Below, piece by piece: positions 7,947-16,230 of a stretch of 64,000 nt of DNA; position 1 is the stretch's first letter, and every line of letters starts with the position of its first letter. The position numbers were made by a program, and so were the translations under genes. The notes beneath the pieces were generated by a model. That model ran no database searches, had not been told where the DNA came from, and saw only the letters and a list, made by a program, of their open reading frames with translations. Source of the DNA: Ensifer canadensis (GTDB lineage Bacteria; Pseudomonadota; Alphaproteobacteria; Rhizobiales; Rhizobiaceae). The stretch spans positions 2,480,001-2,544,000 of the forward strand of contig NZ_CP083370.1 of assembly GCF_017488845.2 (NCBI RefSeq), read 5' to 3'.

Positions 7947-8648
7947 ATGACAACAAAAGCGACAGTCTCCGACGATGCAGCCCATCTACTGATCGTCGAC
8001 GATGACAGGCGTATCCGCGATCTGCTCAACCGCTATCTGGTCGAACAGGGTTTTCGCGTCACGACCGCCGCCGACGCCGATGAAGCGCGACGCAAGCTGG
8101 TCGGTCTCGATTTCGACCTGTTGATCGTCGACGTGATGATGCCCGGCGAAAGCGGCATTTCCCTGACGCAGAGCCTGCGCCAGATCAAGACCGTGCCGAT
8201 CCTGATGCTGACGGCGCTGGCGGAATCGAATTCTCGCATCGAGGGCCTCGAAGCCGGCGCCGACGATTATCTCTCCAAGCCGTTCGAGCCGCGCGAACTG
8301 GTGCTGCGCATCAGCAATATCCTGCGGCGCAACCAGCCGGCCCAGGCGCCCAAGATCGATCAGGTGATCTTCGGTCCCTACACCTTCTCCGTGGTACGCA
8401 AGGAGCTTCGACGCGGCGCCGATCACATCCGCCTTACCGACCGCGAGCAGGAAATCATGACGCTGTTCTCCCAACGCGCCGGCGAGACGATCCCGCGCCA
8501 CGAACTGATCGGCGACGATGCCGAGGTCGGCGAGCGCACCATCGATGTCCAGATCAATCGCCTGAGGCGCAAGATCGAGGACGATCCCTCCAATCCCGTT
8601 TGGCTACAGACGGTCCGCGGCATCGGCTATAGATTGAGCGTGGACTAA
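7947..8648 (+). CDS. OmpR-family response regulator
   Basis: This 233-residue protein has an N-terminal receiver domain: acidic DDD at residues 18-20, phospho-acceptor Asp62 in LLIVDVMMPG, and the conserved lysine in LSKPFEPREL. A C-terminal winged-helix DNA-binding domain (about 135-230) ends VWLQTVRGIGYRLS. It would be phosphorylated by the kinase encoded at 8781. The stop codon TAA is the first part of a RIME-like repeat that separates it from the kinase gene. It resembles PetR/CenR-type regulators, but this is not certain. Confidence 0.9.
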   Translation: MTTKATVSDDAAHLLIVDDDRRIRDLLNRYLVEQGFRVTTAADADEARRKLVGLDFDLLIVDVMMPGESGISLTQSLRQIKTVPILMLTALAESNSRIEGLEAGADDYLSKPFEPRELVLRISNILRRNQPAQAPKIDQVIFGPYTFSVVRKELRRGADHIRLTDREQEIMTLFSQRAGETIPRHELIGDDAEVGERTIDVQINRLRRKIEDDPSNPVWLQTVRGIGYRLSVD

Positions 8649-8748
8649 AGCATGTCGCGCAAAAGTGCGCAGCGGTTTTGCGCGACATGCGCAGAAACAA
8701 GAAATTAAAGCGCAAGAAGCGAATCCCGGAGATCGCGACGCGCTTTAG
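8646..8748. repeat. RIME1-like repeat inside a regulator-kinase operon
   Basis: The roughly 100-bp mosaic element starts TAAAGCATGTCGCGC and contains the palindrome CATGTCGCGCAAAA..TTTTGCGCGACATG. It ends GGAGATCGCGACGCGCTTTA. It is the most complete copy in the window. Confidence 0.85.
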
Positions 8749-8780
8749 AGTGGCGACCCCGATGAGGGCAGCGGAAACCG

Positions 8781-10163
8781 ATGGCAAGCTTTGACAGTAT
8801 GCGGCGCGAGGCGGCAAACCCGAGCGACAATCCGTGGAAGCGCGTCACCCGCTGGCTGCGCCGGCGGTTGCCGATGGGCCTCTATGCCCGCTCGCTGCTC
8901 ATCGTCATCATCCCGATGGTGCTGCTGCAATCGGTGGTCGCCTTCATCTTCATGGAGCGGCACTGGCAACTGGTGACACAGCGCCTCTCGGCAGCCGTGA
9001 CCGGAGATATCGCGGCAATCGTCGATCTGATCGCCACTTTCCCCGCCGATCGCGACATTTCGGAAATCGTCCGCATCGCCCGCGACCAGCTCAATCTCAG
9101 CATTTCCGTCGAACCGGGCGGCGAACTGCCGCCGCCGCGGCCCAAGCCCTTCTTCGAGATCCTCGATCAAATCTTGAGCGAGGAGATCTCCGACCAGGTC
9201 CGCCGCCCCTTCTGGATCGACACGGTCGGCAATTCCAACCTTGTCGAAATCCGCATCAAGCTCGACGACGGCCGCATGCTCCGGGTCTATGCCCGCCGCA
9301 ACCGGGCCTACGCCTCCAACACCCATATCTTCATCGTCTGGATGGTTGCCGCCTCGCTGGTGTTGCTGTCGATCGCCATCCTGTTCCTGCGCGGGCAGAT
9401 CCGGCCGATCCTGGCGCTGACCAAGGCAGCGGAAAGTTTCGGCAAGGGCCAGAAGATCGACGACTTCGCACCGCGTGGCGCTGATGAAATTCGCCGCGCC
9501 GGCCTTGCCTTCATCCAGATGCGCGAGCGCATCGAGCGCCAGATCGAGCAGCGCACGGCCATGCTCACCGGCGTCAGTCATGACCTTCGAACCATCCTGA
9601 CCCGCTTCCGGCTGCAGCTGGCGCTCGCCGGCAACAACCCCGACCTCGAAAGCCTCAATCAGGATGTCGACGACATGCAGAACATGCTCGAAGGTTACCT
9701 CGCCTTTGCCCGTGGGGAGGCTGAGGAAGACGTCGGGCAATTGAAGCTCAGCGACCTGATGACGCGTCTTGCCGCCGAAGCAGAACTGCACGGCAAGACG
9801 CTGACGACCTCCGTCGAGGGGGAGGACCAGGTCCGTGTTCGCCCGAACGCCTTCACCCGCCTTATCGCCAACCTGGCATCCAACGCCTATCGCTACGCCA
9901 ACCGGGTCAATATCGAGGCACGCCACAGCGCCAAATGGGTGACGATCACGGTCGACGACGACGGGCCCGGCATTCCCGAGCGCTCGCGCGAGGACGTGTT
10001 CAAGCCGTTCTTCCGCCTCGACGAGGCGCGCAATCTCGACAGTTCGGGAACCGGCCTCGGCCTCGCGATCGCCCGCGACATCGCCCGCAGCCACGGCGGC
10101 AACGTCACGCTTGGCGACAGCCCGCTTGGCGGCCTGCGGGCAACCGTGCGTTTGCCGGCGTGA
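8781..10163 (+). CDS. EnvZ-type sensor histidine kinase
   Basis: The 460-residue membrane kinase has a transmembrane helix at about 36-58, a periplasmic sensor region at about 60-180, and a second helix at about 182-203. A HAMP linker, a DHp domain with His267 in GVSHDLRTIL, and a HATPase domain follow; the latter shows NLASNAYRYAN, DDGPGIP and GTGLGLAI. It presumably phosphorylates the adjacent OmpR-type regulator. The H-box proline normally found after HDLRT is replaced by isoleucine. A repeat lies between regulator and kinase, so transcription may pass through it. Confidence 0.9.
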   Translation: MASFDSMRREAANPSDNPWKRVTRWLRRRLPMGLYARSLLIVIIPMVLLQSVVAFIFMERHWQLVTQRLSAAVTGDIAAIVDLIATFPADRDISEIVRIARDQLNLSISVEPGGELPPPRPKPFFEILDQILSEEISDQVRRPFWIDTVGNSNLVEIRIKLDDGRMLRVYARRNRAYASNTHIFIVWMVAASLVLLSIAILFLRGQIRPILALTKAAESFGKGQKIDDFAPRGADEIRRAGLAFIQMRERIERQIEQRTAMLTGVSHDLRTILTRFRLQLALAGNNPDLESLNQDVDDMQNMLEGYLAFARGEAEEDVGQLKLSDLMTRLAAEAELHGKTLTTSVEGEDQVRVRPNAFTRLIANLASNAYRYANRVNIEARHSAKWVTITVDDDGPGIPERSREDVFKPFFRLDEARNLDSSGTGLGLAIARDIARSHGGNVTLGDSPLGGLRATVRLPA

Positions 10164-10191
10164 GCGGGGCGATCTGGTCAGCGCTGCAAAT

Positions 10192-10710
10192 ATGGAGGCT
10201 CCGGACTTGTCCGACACGCTAGACTGGGACGATTGGGAACAGCGGCTGGCGCTGCACTGGGCGGATTTCGGCCATATGGACGCGGACGCGTTTATCGCAC
10301 GGCTCGATGTGCTGGCCGCCGAACTTCCGGACGGCGATCCGATCGGCCTCTTCGAGCGTGCATCAGCCCAGGATTCCCTCGGCAACGAAGCAAATGCAGC
10401 ACCTCTGTATCGGCAGGCGCTTGCCGGTGGCCTCTCCGGCATTCGCCGCCGCCGCGCCACCATCCAGCTTGCAAGCACGCTGCGCAATCTCGGGCAGATC
10501 GAAGAGAGCATTGCCTTGCTGGAGGCCGAACGGACAATGCCATCCGACGAACTCGACGATGCGGTCTTAGGCTTTCTGGCGCTCTCGCTCGTCGATGCCG
10601 GACGAGCGCAGGAGGCGGCGGGCCTGGCGCTCGGCCGTCTGGCGCGCCATCTGCCCCGCTACAATCGCTCGCTCAAGCGCTACGCCGACGCGTTGCTGTC
10701 GGACGCGTGA
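10192..10710 (+). CDS. Tetratricopeptide-repeat protein
   Basis: The 172-residue soluble protein has degenerate TPR-like helices: LFERASAQDSLGNEANAAPLYRQAL, RRRATIQLASTLRNLGQIEESIALLEAE and DAVLGFLALSLVDAGRAQEAAGLAL. These match a short rhizobial TPR_5-like family. I placed the start at ATG 10192 because the upstream part of the frame overlaps the kinase gene and looks like a shadow. It follows the kinase by 28 bases. Function beyond protein-protein interaction is unknown. Confidence 0.8.
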   Translation: MEAPDLSDTLDWDDWEQRLALHWADFGHMDADAFIARLDVLAAELPDGDPIGLFERASAQDSLGNEANAAPLYRQALAGGLSGIRRRRATIQLASTLRNLGQIEESIALLEAERTMPSDELDDAVLGFLALSLVDAGRAQEAAGLALGRLARHLPRYNRSLKRYADALLSDA

Positions 10711-10770
10711 GCATCCCCAAGCAAGTCGTTTTCCCCGAAAGCGCTGCCCACCTTCGGCCGGTTTATTCTT

Positions 10771-10873
10771 GAGCGTTTCCGATTTAGACGGAACCGCACA
10801 AACGCTCTATCTCTTTGTTTTTACGCATTTCTTGACGGAAAACCGGTTCGCACTTTTCCTGGAATGCTCTAGC
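10771..10873. repeat. Second family of intergenic repeat (GAGCGTTTCC element)
   Basis: The element reads GAGCGTTTCCG..CGGAA..ACGCTC, then TATCTCTTTGTTTTTACGCA, then a segment ending TTTTCCTGGAATGCTCTA. A reverse-oriented copy is present at 35753-35855. The end of the element overlaps the stop codon of the phosphatase gene on the minus strand. Confidence 0.8.
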
Positions 10874-11432
10874 GCGAATATATGGAAATCAGGCCGCGCC
10901 GCTCGTTGAAGCGGTGCCAGGCATCGATGCGACGCGGATGGCGCGCGCGCATGGCGTCGAGCGGTGCAAGCAACCGGCCCTCACGACCAAGCGACGCATC
11001 GAGGATCTCGATGATCCGGCGGTTCGGCCAGGGCTTTCTGGTGATCATCAAAAGCGCCCGAAAAGCCTCGTCCTCGCGGCCGGCGCCGAGCTGGTGGGCG
11101 ATCAAACCATAGGCAAAAGCGGTCGAACGGCTGACGCCGGCATGGCAATGCACCAGAATGCGGCTCGACCTGTCGTCGGCAGCCGGCCGCATCGCTTCGA
11201 ACACTTCAAGGACCAGATCCGGGAAATGCTGCGTCGCACCGGCGTTTTCCTGATCGCGCATGCGCACGACGCGGTGGCTCGCCTCGGCGATAACAGGCAC
11301 GTCGGTATCGGGCAATTCCGGATCGAGCAGCGAGAGAACATGGCTGGCGCGCCAGTCGCGCGCAGCATCAGCCGCGCGCCAAAGGCAGGAGACCTTGACG
11401 CGCTCGGGTATCAGATCAACATGGATTGTCAT
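10869..11432 (-). CDS. Tyrosine/dual-specificity phosphatase family protein
   Basis: The 187-residue cytoplasmic protein contains the cysteine-phosphatase signature HCHAGVSRS, with nucleophile Cys96 and Arg102 in the C-x5-R loop. A possible general-acid region lies around the DPELPDTD segment. It belongs to the protein-tyrosine-phosphatase superfamily; the natural substrate is unknown. It is the last gene of a tight minus-strand cluster (YbjN, proC, csaA, phosphatase), 4 bases after csaA. Its TAG stop lies in the border of a repeat. Confidence 0.88.
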   Translation of the reverse strand: MTIHVDLIPERVKVSCLWRAADAARDWRASHVLSLLDPELPDTDVPVIAEASHRVVRMRDQENAGATQHFPDLVLEVFEAMRPAADDRSSRILVHCHAGVSRSTAFAYGLIAHQLGAGREDEAFRALLMITRKPWPNRRIIEILDASLGREGRLLAPLDAMRARHPRRIDAWHRFNERRGLISIYSR

Positions 11433-11436
11433 CGGA

Positions 11437-11778
11437 TCACATCAGTTTGCGGCCGTTGGGAATCGCCTTGTCGATGGCGGCCAGCACGATTGCGCCAGCC
11501 TCGTCTTCAAAGCCCAGCGTAAGAACCTCGGAACGGACAGGACCGATCTGGCGTGGCGGAAAATTGACCACTGCCATGATCTGCCGGCCGATGAGATCCT
11601 CAGGCTGGTAGTGCACCGTGATCTGCGCCGATGACTTTTTTATGCCGATTTCAGGGCCGAAATCGATCTGCAGCTTGTAGGCCGGCTTGCGCGCCTCGGG
11701 GAAAACCTCGGCTTCGATGATGGTGCCGACACGAATATCGACGCGTTCGAAATCTGCGAAAGTAATCGTTTCCGACAT
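11437..11778 (-). CDS. csaA: tRNA-binding protein (CsaA type)
   Basis: The 113-residue single OB-fold protein resembles the tRNA-binding domain of methionyl-tRNA synthetase and CsaA: FERVDIRVGTIIEAE, AYKLQIDFG, GRQIMAVVNFPPRQIGPVRSEVL. CsaA is a dimeric cytoplasmic RNA-binding protein with reported chaperone-like activity. The length is normal. It lies between proC and the phosphatase gene with gaps of 15 and 4 bases and is thus probably cotranscribed. Confidence 0.92.
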   Translation of the reverse strand: MSETITFADFERVDIRVGTIIEAEVFPEARKPAYKLQIDFGPEIGIKKSSAQITVHYQPEDLIGRQIMAVVNFPPRQIGPVRSEVLTLGFEDEAGAIVLAAIDKAIPNGRKLM

Positions 11779-11793
11779 GACAATGCTCTTGAA

Positions 11794-12612
11794 TTAACCG
11801 GCCAGTTCCTCGGCGCGCTGGCGGGCAGCGGCAATGGCCTTGTCGAAAAGTGGCTGCATCCCGTCATCGGCCATCAGCACCGCGAGTGCTGCGGCGGTCG
11901 TGCCACCCGGCGAGGTTACGTTCTGGCGCAGCCGCGAAGCGTCGTCGGGGGACTGATAAAGGAGTTCACCAGCCCCCGCGACGGTTTCCCGCGCGAGCCG
12001 CATGGCGAGGTCCGCCTTGAGACCGGCCTTGCGCCCGGCCTCCGCCATGCACTCGACGAGGTAGAAGACATAGGCCGGACCGCTTCCGGAAACGGCGGTG
12101 ACGGCATCGATATCGGCTTCAGTCTCGACCCATTCGACCGGGCCGCTGACCTTCAGGAGATCATGTACCTGGCCGCGCTGCGCGTCGCTGACGCGGGCAT
12201 TGGCAAAGGCGCCGGTAACACCGCGCCCGATCATCGCCGGCGTGTTGGGCATGGCGCGCACGGTGGCGGTAGCACCCAGATGGCTTTCGATGAAGGCAAG
12301 CGTCTTGCCGGCAGCGACTGAAACTATCACCGTGCTTGCACCGACGAGTGTCTTCAGCGGCGGCAGCACCGCCTCCATCACCTGCGGCTTGACGGCGATG
12401 AAAATCACCGCAGCCTCGACGCCAGCGGGAGCCGAGGTCGCGTGACTGACGCCATTGTCGGCGATCAGCTTTGCCATCGCCGGCGGCGGGCCGGGATCGA
12501 TGACGAGAATGTCGGCGCCCTTGACGCCGCTCTTCAGCCAACCGCTGAGCATGGCGCCGCCCATGTTGCCGGCGCCGATGAGAACGATGGGACCGGAAGC
12601 GACGGCTGCCAT
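11794..12612 (-). CDS. proC: Pyrroline-5-carboxylate reductase
   Basis: The 272-residue enzyme catalyses the last step of proline synthesis, NAD(P)H-dependent reduction of pyrroline-5-carboxylate. A Rossmann motif IVLIGAGNMGGAML is at residues about 7-20, and the ProC signature appears in the SGSGPAYVFYLVECMAEAG and VTSPGGTTAAAL segments. I chose the ATG at 12612, giving MAAVASGPIVLIG; the longer frame overlaps the YbjN gene and lacks homology. The start lies 1 base after the YbjN stop, consistent with translational coupling. Confidence 0.95.
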   Translation of the reverse strand: MAAVASGPIVLIGAGNMGGAMLSGWLKSGVKGADILVIDPGPPPAMAKLIADNGVSHATSAPAGVEAAVIFIAVKPQVMEAVLPPLKTLVGASTVIVSVAAGKTLAFIESHLGATATVRAMPNTPAMIGRGVTGAFANARVSDAQRGQVHDLLKVSGPVEWVETEADIDAVTAVSGSGPAYVFYLVECMAEAGRKAGLKADLAMRLARETVAGAGELLYQSPDDASRLRQNVTSPGGTTAAALAVLMADDGMQPLFDKAIAAARQRAEELAG

Positions 12613-12613
12613 C

Positions 12614-13114
12614 TCAAGCCTCCCCGACCGTTTCGAACAGCACCGCATCAACGGCGCGCTGCGCATCCATGCCCGACCAGACGACGAACTGGAACGCCTG
12701 GAAATAGGACTCGCAGGCATCAAGCGCGCTCGAAAGCAGAACTTCGACCTGCTGATTGGTGGGCTCGGCGCCGCCGGCGAGCAGCAGCGACTGCCGGAAG
12801 ATCACCACCTCTTCCTGCCGCCACAGATCGAAATGCCCCATGAGCACCTGACCGTTGATGTGCGACAGAAGACGGATGACTTCGTTGACGCGGCTGTCGG
12901 GAACCTTGATGTCGAAGGCACAGGCAAGATGCAGCGCCTCGAACTCTTCCATCCACGAGAAGGAAACGTGGTAGTCCGCCCACTTGCCCTCCACGGTCAT
13001 GGCGATCTCGTCCTCGCCCGACCGTTCGAATGACCAGTCATTGGTGGCGGCCACAAACTCGATCATATCGACCGGGTTGGACTGACGCTCGATTTCCATT
13101 TCCAAAAGGCTCAT
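12614..13114 (-). CDS. YbjN domain-containing protein
   Basis: The 166-residue protein has the YbjN fold pattern (NPVDMIEFVAATNDWSFERS at the start, WADYHVSFSW, LACAFDIKVP, VNEVIRLLSHINGQVLMGHF). These tandem type III secretion-chaperone-like folds are often called sensory-transduction regulators in alphaproteobacteria. The exact function is unknown. It is the first gene of the operon running into proC. Confidence 0.9.
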   Translation of the reverse strand: MSLLEMEIERQSNPVDMIEFVAATNDWSFERSGEDEIAMTVEGKWADYHVSFSWMEEFEALHLACAFDIKVPDSRVNEVIRLLSHINGQVLMGHFDLWRQEEVVIFRQSLLLAGGAEPTNQQVEVLLSSALDACESYFQAFQFVVWSGMDAQRAVDAVLFETVGEA

Positions 13115-13491
13115 GCATCACCCTAGTAGGCGCGACACAGGCGCGCGTTATCACGTTTACAAGACGCAACTCTGCAAACCTGGCACTGAATAAGAACACA
13201 CTATGATTGCTGAACTCACATCCATCCTGGCTGACTTACCCTGCCTGGAGCTTGCGTGGTCCGTTTCGAATCATCATTTAAAATCAGTGTATAATGGCGG
13301 AGTCAGGCTGCCAGCCCCCCGGCCGAAAAATAGCCGGGTACAACCACTTGCGTGTTGCCATTTCGATTCAGCGCGGGTGGTTAAGCGACTCTGGCATAAG
13401 GGTTTTTTGCCAGTGTCCACAGGTGGAAAACTTTTCAGGTTTTATTAACCTCCCTGTGCGGCGTTTCACACCGCCAAGGAATAACGACAGC
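13115..13491. other. Intergenic region without recognised gene
   Basis: A stretch of almost 400 bases contains a few small hairpins (for example CCGGC..GCCGG near 13321-13339 and CTGGCA..TGCCAG near 13390-13412) but no frame with convincing start signals. I see no tRNA or known RNA here. It includes the promoter of the YbjN-proC operon. Confidence 0.4.
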
Positions 13492-13520
13492 AAAACGCCC
13501 GCAGAATCGATCCGCGGGCG
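13492..13520 (-). terminator. Intrinsic terminator of ubiK
   Basis: Read on the minus strand, a 7-bp stem CGCCCGC/GCGGGCG is followed by TTTT, about 40 bases after the ubiK stop codon. Confidence 0.75.
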
Positions 13521-13561
13521 AAGTAGAAACGTTGAAAAGCCGTTATTTCGCAAGAATCGCG

Positions 13562-13822
13562 TTACTTGCCACTTTCGGCGAGACGCGCTTCCAGAGCCTC
13601 GATACGCGCCAGAAGCGCATCGTTTTCGTCGCGCGCCTTGATCGCCATTTCCTTCACGGCTTCGAACTCCTCGCGCTTGACGACATCGAGCGAATTCATC
13701 GCGCGCTCGGCCTGGGCGCGAAACGCGGTCTCGACCTCGCGACGCACACCCTGGGCCGCCCCTGCGGCATCGGTCATCAACTTGGCAAAATCATCCATGA
13801 TGCGGTTGGCGCCTGTGCTCAT
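13562..13822 (-). CDS. ubiK: Ubiquinone-biosynthesis accessory factor UbiK/BMFP family
   Basis: The 86-residue protein has an amphipathic N-terminal part (NRIMDDFAKLMTDAAGAAQG) and a long C-terminal coiled coil (VKREEFEAVKEMAIKARDEN, then LLARIEALEARL). This is the BMFP/UbiK architecture. UbiK assists the soluble ubiquinone-synthesis complex in Escherichia coli, and the role in rhizobia is inferred. The start at 13822 has GGAGAT 7 bases upstream; an alternative ATG at 13837 would add five residues. Confidence 0.85.
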   Translation of the reverse strand: MSTGANRIMDDFAKLMTDAAGAAQGVRREVETAFRAQAERAMNSLDVVKREEFEAVKEMAIKARDENDALLARIEALEARLAESGK

Positions 13823-14013
13823 CGTTCTGATCTCCATATTCAGCCGCCGCCTCGCACTGCGATGCGGTCCTGGTTTTCAGGTAGGGTCAGGCGCGAACGG
13901 ATGCAAGAAAAATCACCAAACTGTGGCTGGCCGTCGGCCGCAAGCGGCCTTGACCCCGCCGGATTCGATCGCCATGTTCCGGCAAAACAACCGGTCCGGA
14001 ACGAGAAGACATT

Positions 14014-14859
14014 TTGGAAACCATCGCGACCCGCCTCGCCATTCTCCCCTTCCCTCAAATCGATCCCGTGATCTTCCAGATCGGTCCGCTCGCTGTCCAC
14101 TGGTACGGACTGGCCTATGTCGCCGGTATCCTCATCGGCTGGTACTACGCGCGCCGCCTCGTGCAGAACACGTCGCTCTGGCGCAATGGCGAACCCGCGG
14201 CAACCCTGGCGCAGCTCGACGACTTCCTGCTCTGGGCCGCCGGCGGCATCGTGCTTGGCGGCCGCATCGGCTACATCCTCTTCTATGATCTGGGCTCCGT
14301 TCTCGAAAACCCGATCCGCGCGCTCGAGATCTGGAATGGCGGCATGTCGTTCCACGGCGGCTTCCTCGGCACGACCATCGCCATGATCGTCTTTGCGCGC
14401 AGGAACGGCATCGCCATCTGGAGCATGTTCGATATCGTCGCGACCGTGGTGCCAATCGGCCTGTTCTTCGGCCGCATCGCCAACTTCATCAATGGCGAAC
14501 TCTGGGGCCGGCTGTCGTCCATGCCCTGGGCAATGGTGTTTCCGACCGGCGGCCCCTTTGCCCGCCACCCGAGCCAACTCTATGAGGCGGCACTCGAGGG
14601 TCTCGTGCTGCTCACCGTCATCGCCTGGTTCATTTATCGCCGCCATGCGCTGAAATCGCCGGGTCTTGTCACCGGCATCTTTGTGCTCGGTTATGCCGCA
14701 AGCCGCATTTTCGTCGAATTCTTCCGCGAACCGGACGCGCAGATCGGCTATCTCGCCGGCGGTTGGTTGACCATGGGCATGCTGCTTTCGCTGCCGATGG
14801 CGCTTGCCGGCATCTGGGCCATCGCCCGGGCGTGCCGGGCCGCCGTCGCTGCTGCATAA
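14014..14859 (+). CDS. lgt: Prolipoprotein diacylglyceryl transferase
   Basis: This 281-residue inner-membrane enzyme transfers diacylglycerol from phosphatidylglycerol to the lipobox cysteine of prolipoproteins. The Lgt signature [14 protein letters not shown] is at 153-166, with [11 protein letters not shown] at 109-119 and about seven transmembrane helices. The best start is TTG at 14014 ([18 protein letters not shown] matches the family); no better ATG is available. It is followed immediately by the MidA-type methyltransferase gene. Confidence 0.95.
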   Translation: METIATRLAILPFPQIDPVIFQIGPLAVHWYGLAYVAGILIGWYYARRLVQNTSLWRNGEPAATLAQLDDFLLWAAGGIVLGGRIGYILFYDLGSVLENPIRALEIWNGGMSFHGGFLGTTIAMIVFARRNGIAIWSMFDIVATVVPIGLFFGRIANFINGELWGRLSSMPWAMVFPTGGPFARHPSQLYEAALEGLVLLTVIAWFIYRRHALKSPGLVTGIFVLGYAASRIFVEFFREPDAQIGYLAGGWLTMGMLLSLPMALAGIWAIARACRAAVAAA

Positions 14860-14871
14860 TTGGACGGGCGC

Positions 14872-15975
14872 ATGACGACACCACTCGCGGACAAGATAAA
14901 GACGCTGATCAGGACCAACGGACCGATCAGCGTCACCGACTATTTCTCGCTCTGCCTCGCGGATCCGGAGCACGGATACTATCGCGTTCGCGAACCCTTC
15001 GGCAAAGCGGGCGACTTCACCACGGCGCCTGAAATCAGCCAGCTCTTCGGCGAGATGATCGGCATCTTCCTGGTTCATGCCTGGCAGCAGCATGGCGCGC
15101 CGGAGCAGCCCGTGATCGTCGAGATCGGCCCCGGCCGCGGCACGATGATGTCCGACGTCCTACGGGTCGTCAGGCGCCTGTCCCCCGAACTCTATGCCAC
15201 CGCCAGCGTCCATCTCGTCGAAACGAGTGATCGCCTGCGCAAGATCCAGGCGGAAACACTGGCCGCCCATGGCGAGAAGGTGGAATGGCACACCAGTTTC
15301 GAAACGCTGCCGGAGGGTTTTGTGCTCCTGGCGGCCAACGAGCTTTTCGATGCCATCCCGATCCGCCAGTTCGTGCGAACGCCGCAAGGGTTTCGCGAAC
15401 GCATGGTCGGCCTCGACGCTGAGGACGAGCTGACATTTGCCGCGGGGATTGCCGGCATCGACCCGACACTGTTGCCGACGCCCGCACAAGCAGTTGCCGA
15501 AGGCACGATCTTCGAGATCGCGCCTGCCCGCGACGCAGTCATGGCCGCCCTTTGCGAACGGCTGAAGATCGGCGGCGGCACCGCCGTCATCATCGACTAC
15601 GGGCACCTGGCGACGAACTACGGCGACACGCTGCAAGCGCTGCTCGACCATCAGTACGATCCGCCACTTGCCAACCCTGGACGCGCCGACCTGACCAGCC
15701 ATGTCGACTTCGAGCAACTGGCGCGGCGCGCGCAGAACGACGGCGTGCGGATCAATGGGCTTGCTCACCAGGGCGATTTCCTGATCGGCCTTGGTCTTCT
15801 GGAGCGCGCCGCGGCGCTGGGCCGCGAGAAGGATGCAATGATCCAGGAAGGCATCCGCCAGGACGTCGAAAGGCTTGCCGGATCCGGCGAAGGCAAGATG
15901 GGCGAACTTTTCAAGGTGCTCGCCGTCAGCAGCCCGCCAATCGCGCTTCCGCCGTTTCGCAAACCCAAGGCATGA
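14872..15975 (+). CDS. SAM-dependent methyltransferase, MidA/NDUFAF7 family
   Basis: The 367-residue protein carries the family hallmarks GYYRVREPFGKAGDFTTAPEISQLFGEMIG and SAM-binding VIVEIGPGRGTMMSDVLR, plus LLAANELFDAIPIRQF. Mitochondrial NDUFAF7 methylates an arginine of a complex I subunit. A similar role in bacterial NADH dehydrogenase assembly is plausible but unproven. I use ATG 14872 (MTTPLADKI); a TTG at 14860 directly after the lgt stop is the alternative. lgt and pgeF flank it in the same direction. Confidence 0.9.
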   Translation: MTTPLADKIKTLIRTNGPISVTDYFSLCLADPEHGYYRVREPFGKAGDFTTAPEISQLFGEMIGIFLVHAWQQHGAPEQPVIVEIGPGRGTMMSDVLRVVRRLSPELYATASVHLVETSDRLRKIQAETLAAHGEKVEWHTSFETLPEGFVLLAANELFDAIPIRQFVRTPQGFRERMVGLDAEDELTFAAGIAGIDPTLLPTPAQAVAEGTIFEIAPARDAVMAALCERLKIGGGTAVIIDYGHLATNYGDTLQALLDHQYDPPLANPGRADLTSHVDFEQLARRAQNDGVRINGLAHQGDFLIGLGLLERAAALGREKDAMIQEGIRQDVERLAGSGEGKMGELFKVLAVSSPPIALPPFRKPKA

Positions 15976-16085
15976 TTGCTTCGGGCGTGGCCGGCCAAGG
16001 GTGAAAATCATATAGAGGGCCTGGGGTGTTCCTGCGCCCCTTGAGCCTTGGGATTGGCGCCTTGCGCCATCGGCCCTAAGCCCGC

Positions 16086-16140
16086 GCCGAACGGCACCCC
16101 TGTCGTTCGGCAATTGACAGCCCCGCCATCGCGGGTCAAC
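16086..16140 (+). other. Hairpin-rich leader upstream of pgeF
   Basis: GCCGAACG (16086-16093) pairs perfectly with CGTTCGGC (16104-16111), and a second hairpin CCCGC..GCGGG follows at about 16122-16135. There is no T-run, so these are probably structural mRNA leader elements or processing sites. Confidence 0.35.
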
Positions 16141-16230
16141 ATCGCGCTGGCAAATCAGCCGCCAGCCACCGGGCCACACGTGCCCCCAACCCCATTGAAA
16201 CTCACGTCAAAGCAAAGGGCGAAAACACCG

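Noticed and set aside
8745..10511. Long antisense frame (588 codons) over the histidine kinase
   Set aside because: It is a mirror frame of a high-GC coding region; the plus-strand kinase has complete motifs and the antisense product has none.
13294..13641. Plus-strand 115-codon frame upstream of lgt
   Set aside because: It overlaps the ubiK terminator and gene; the composition is not coding-like.
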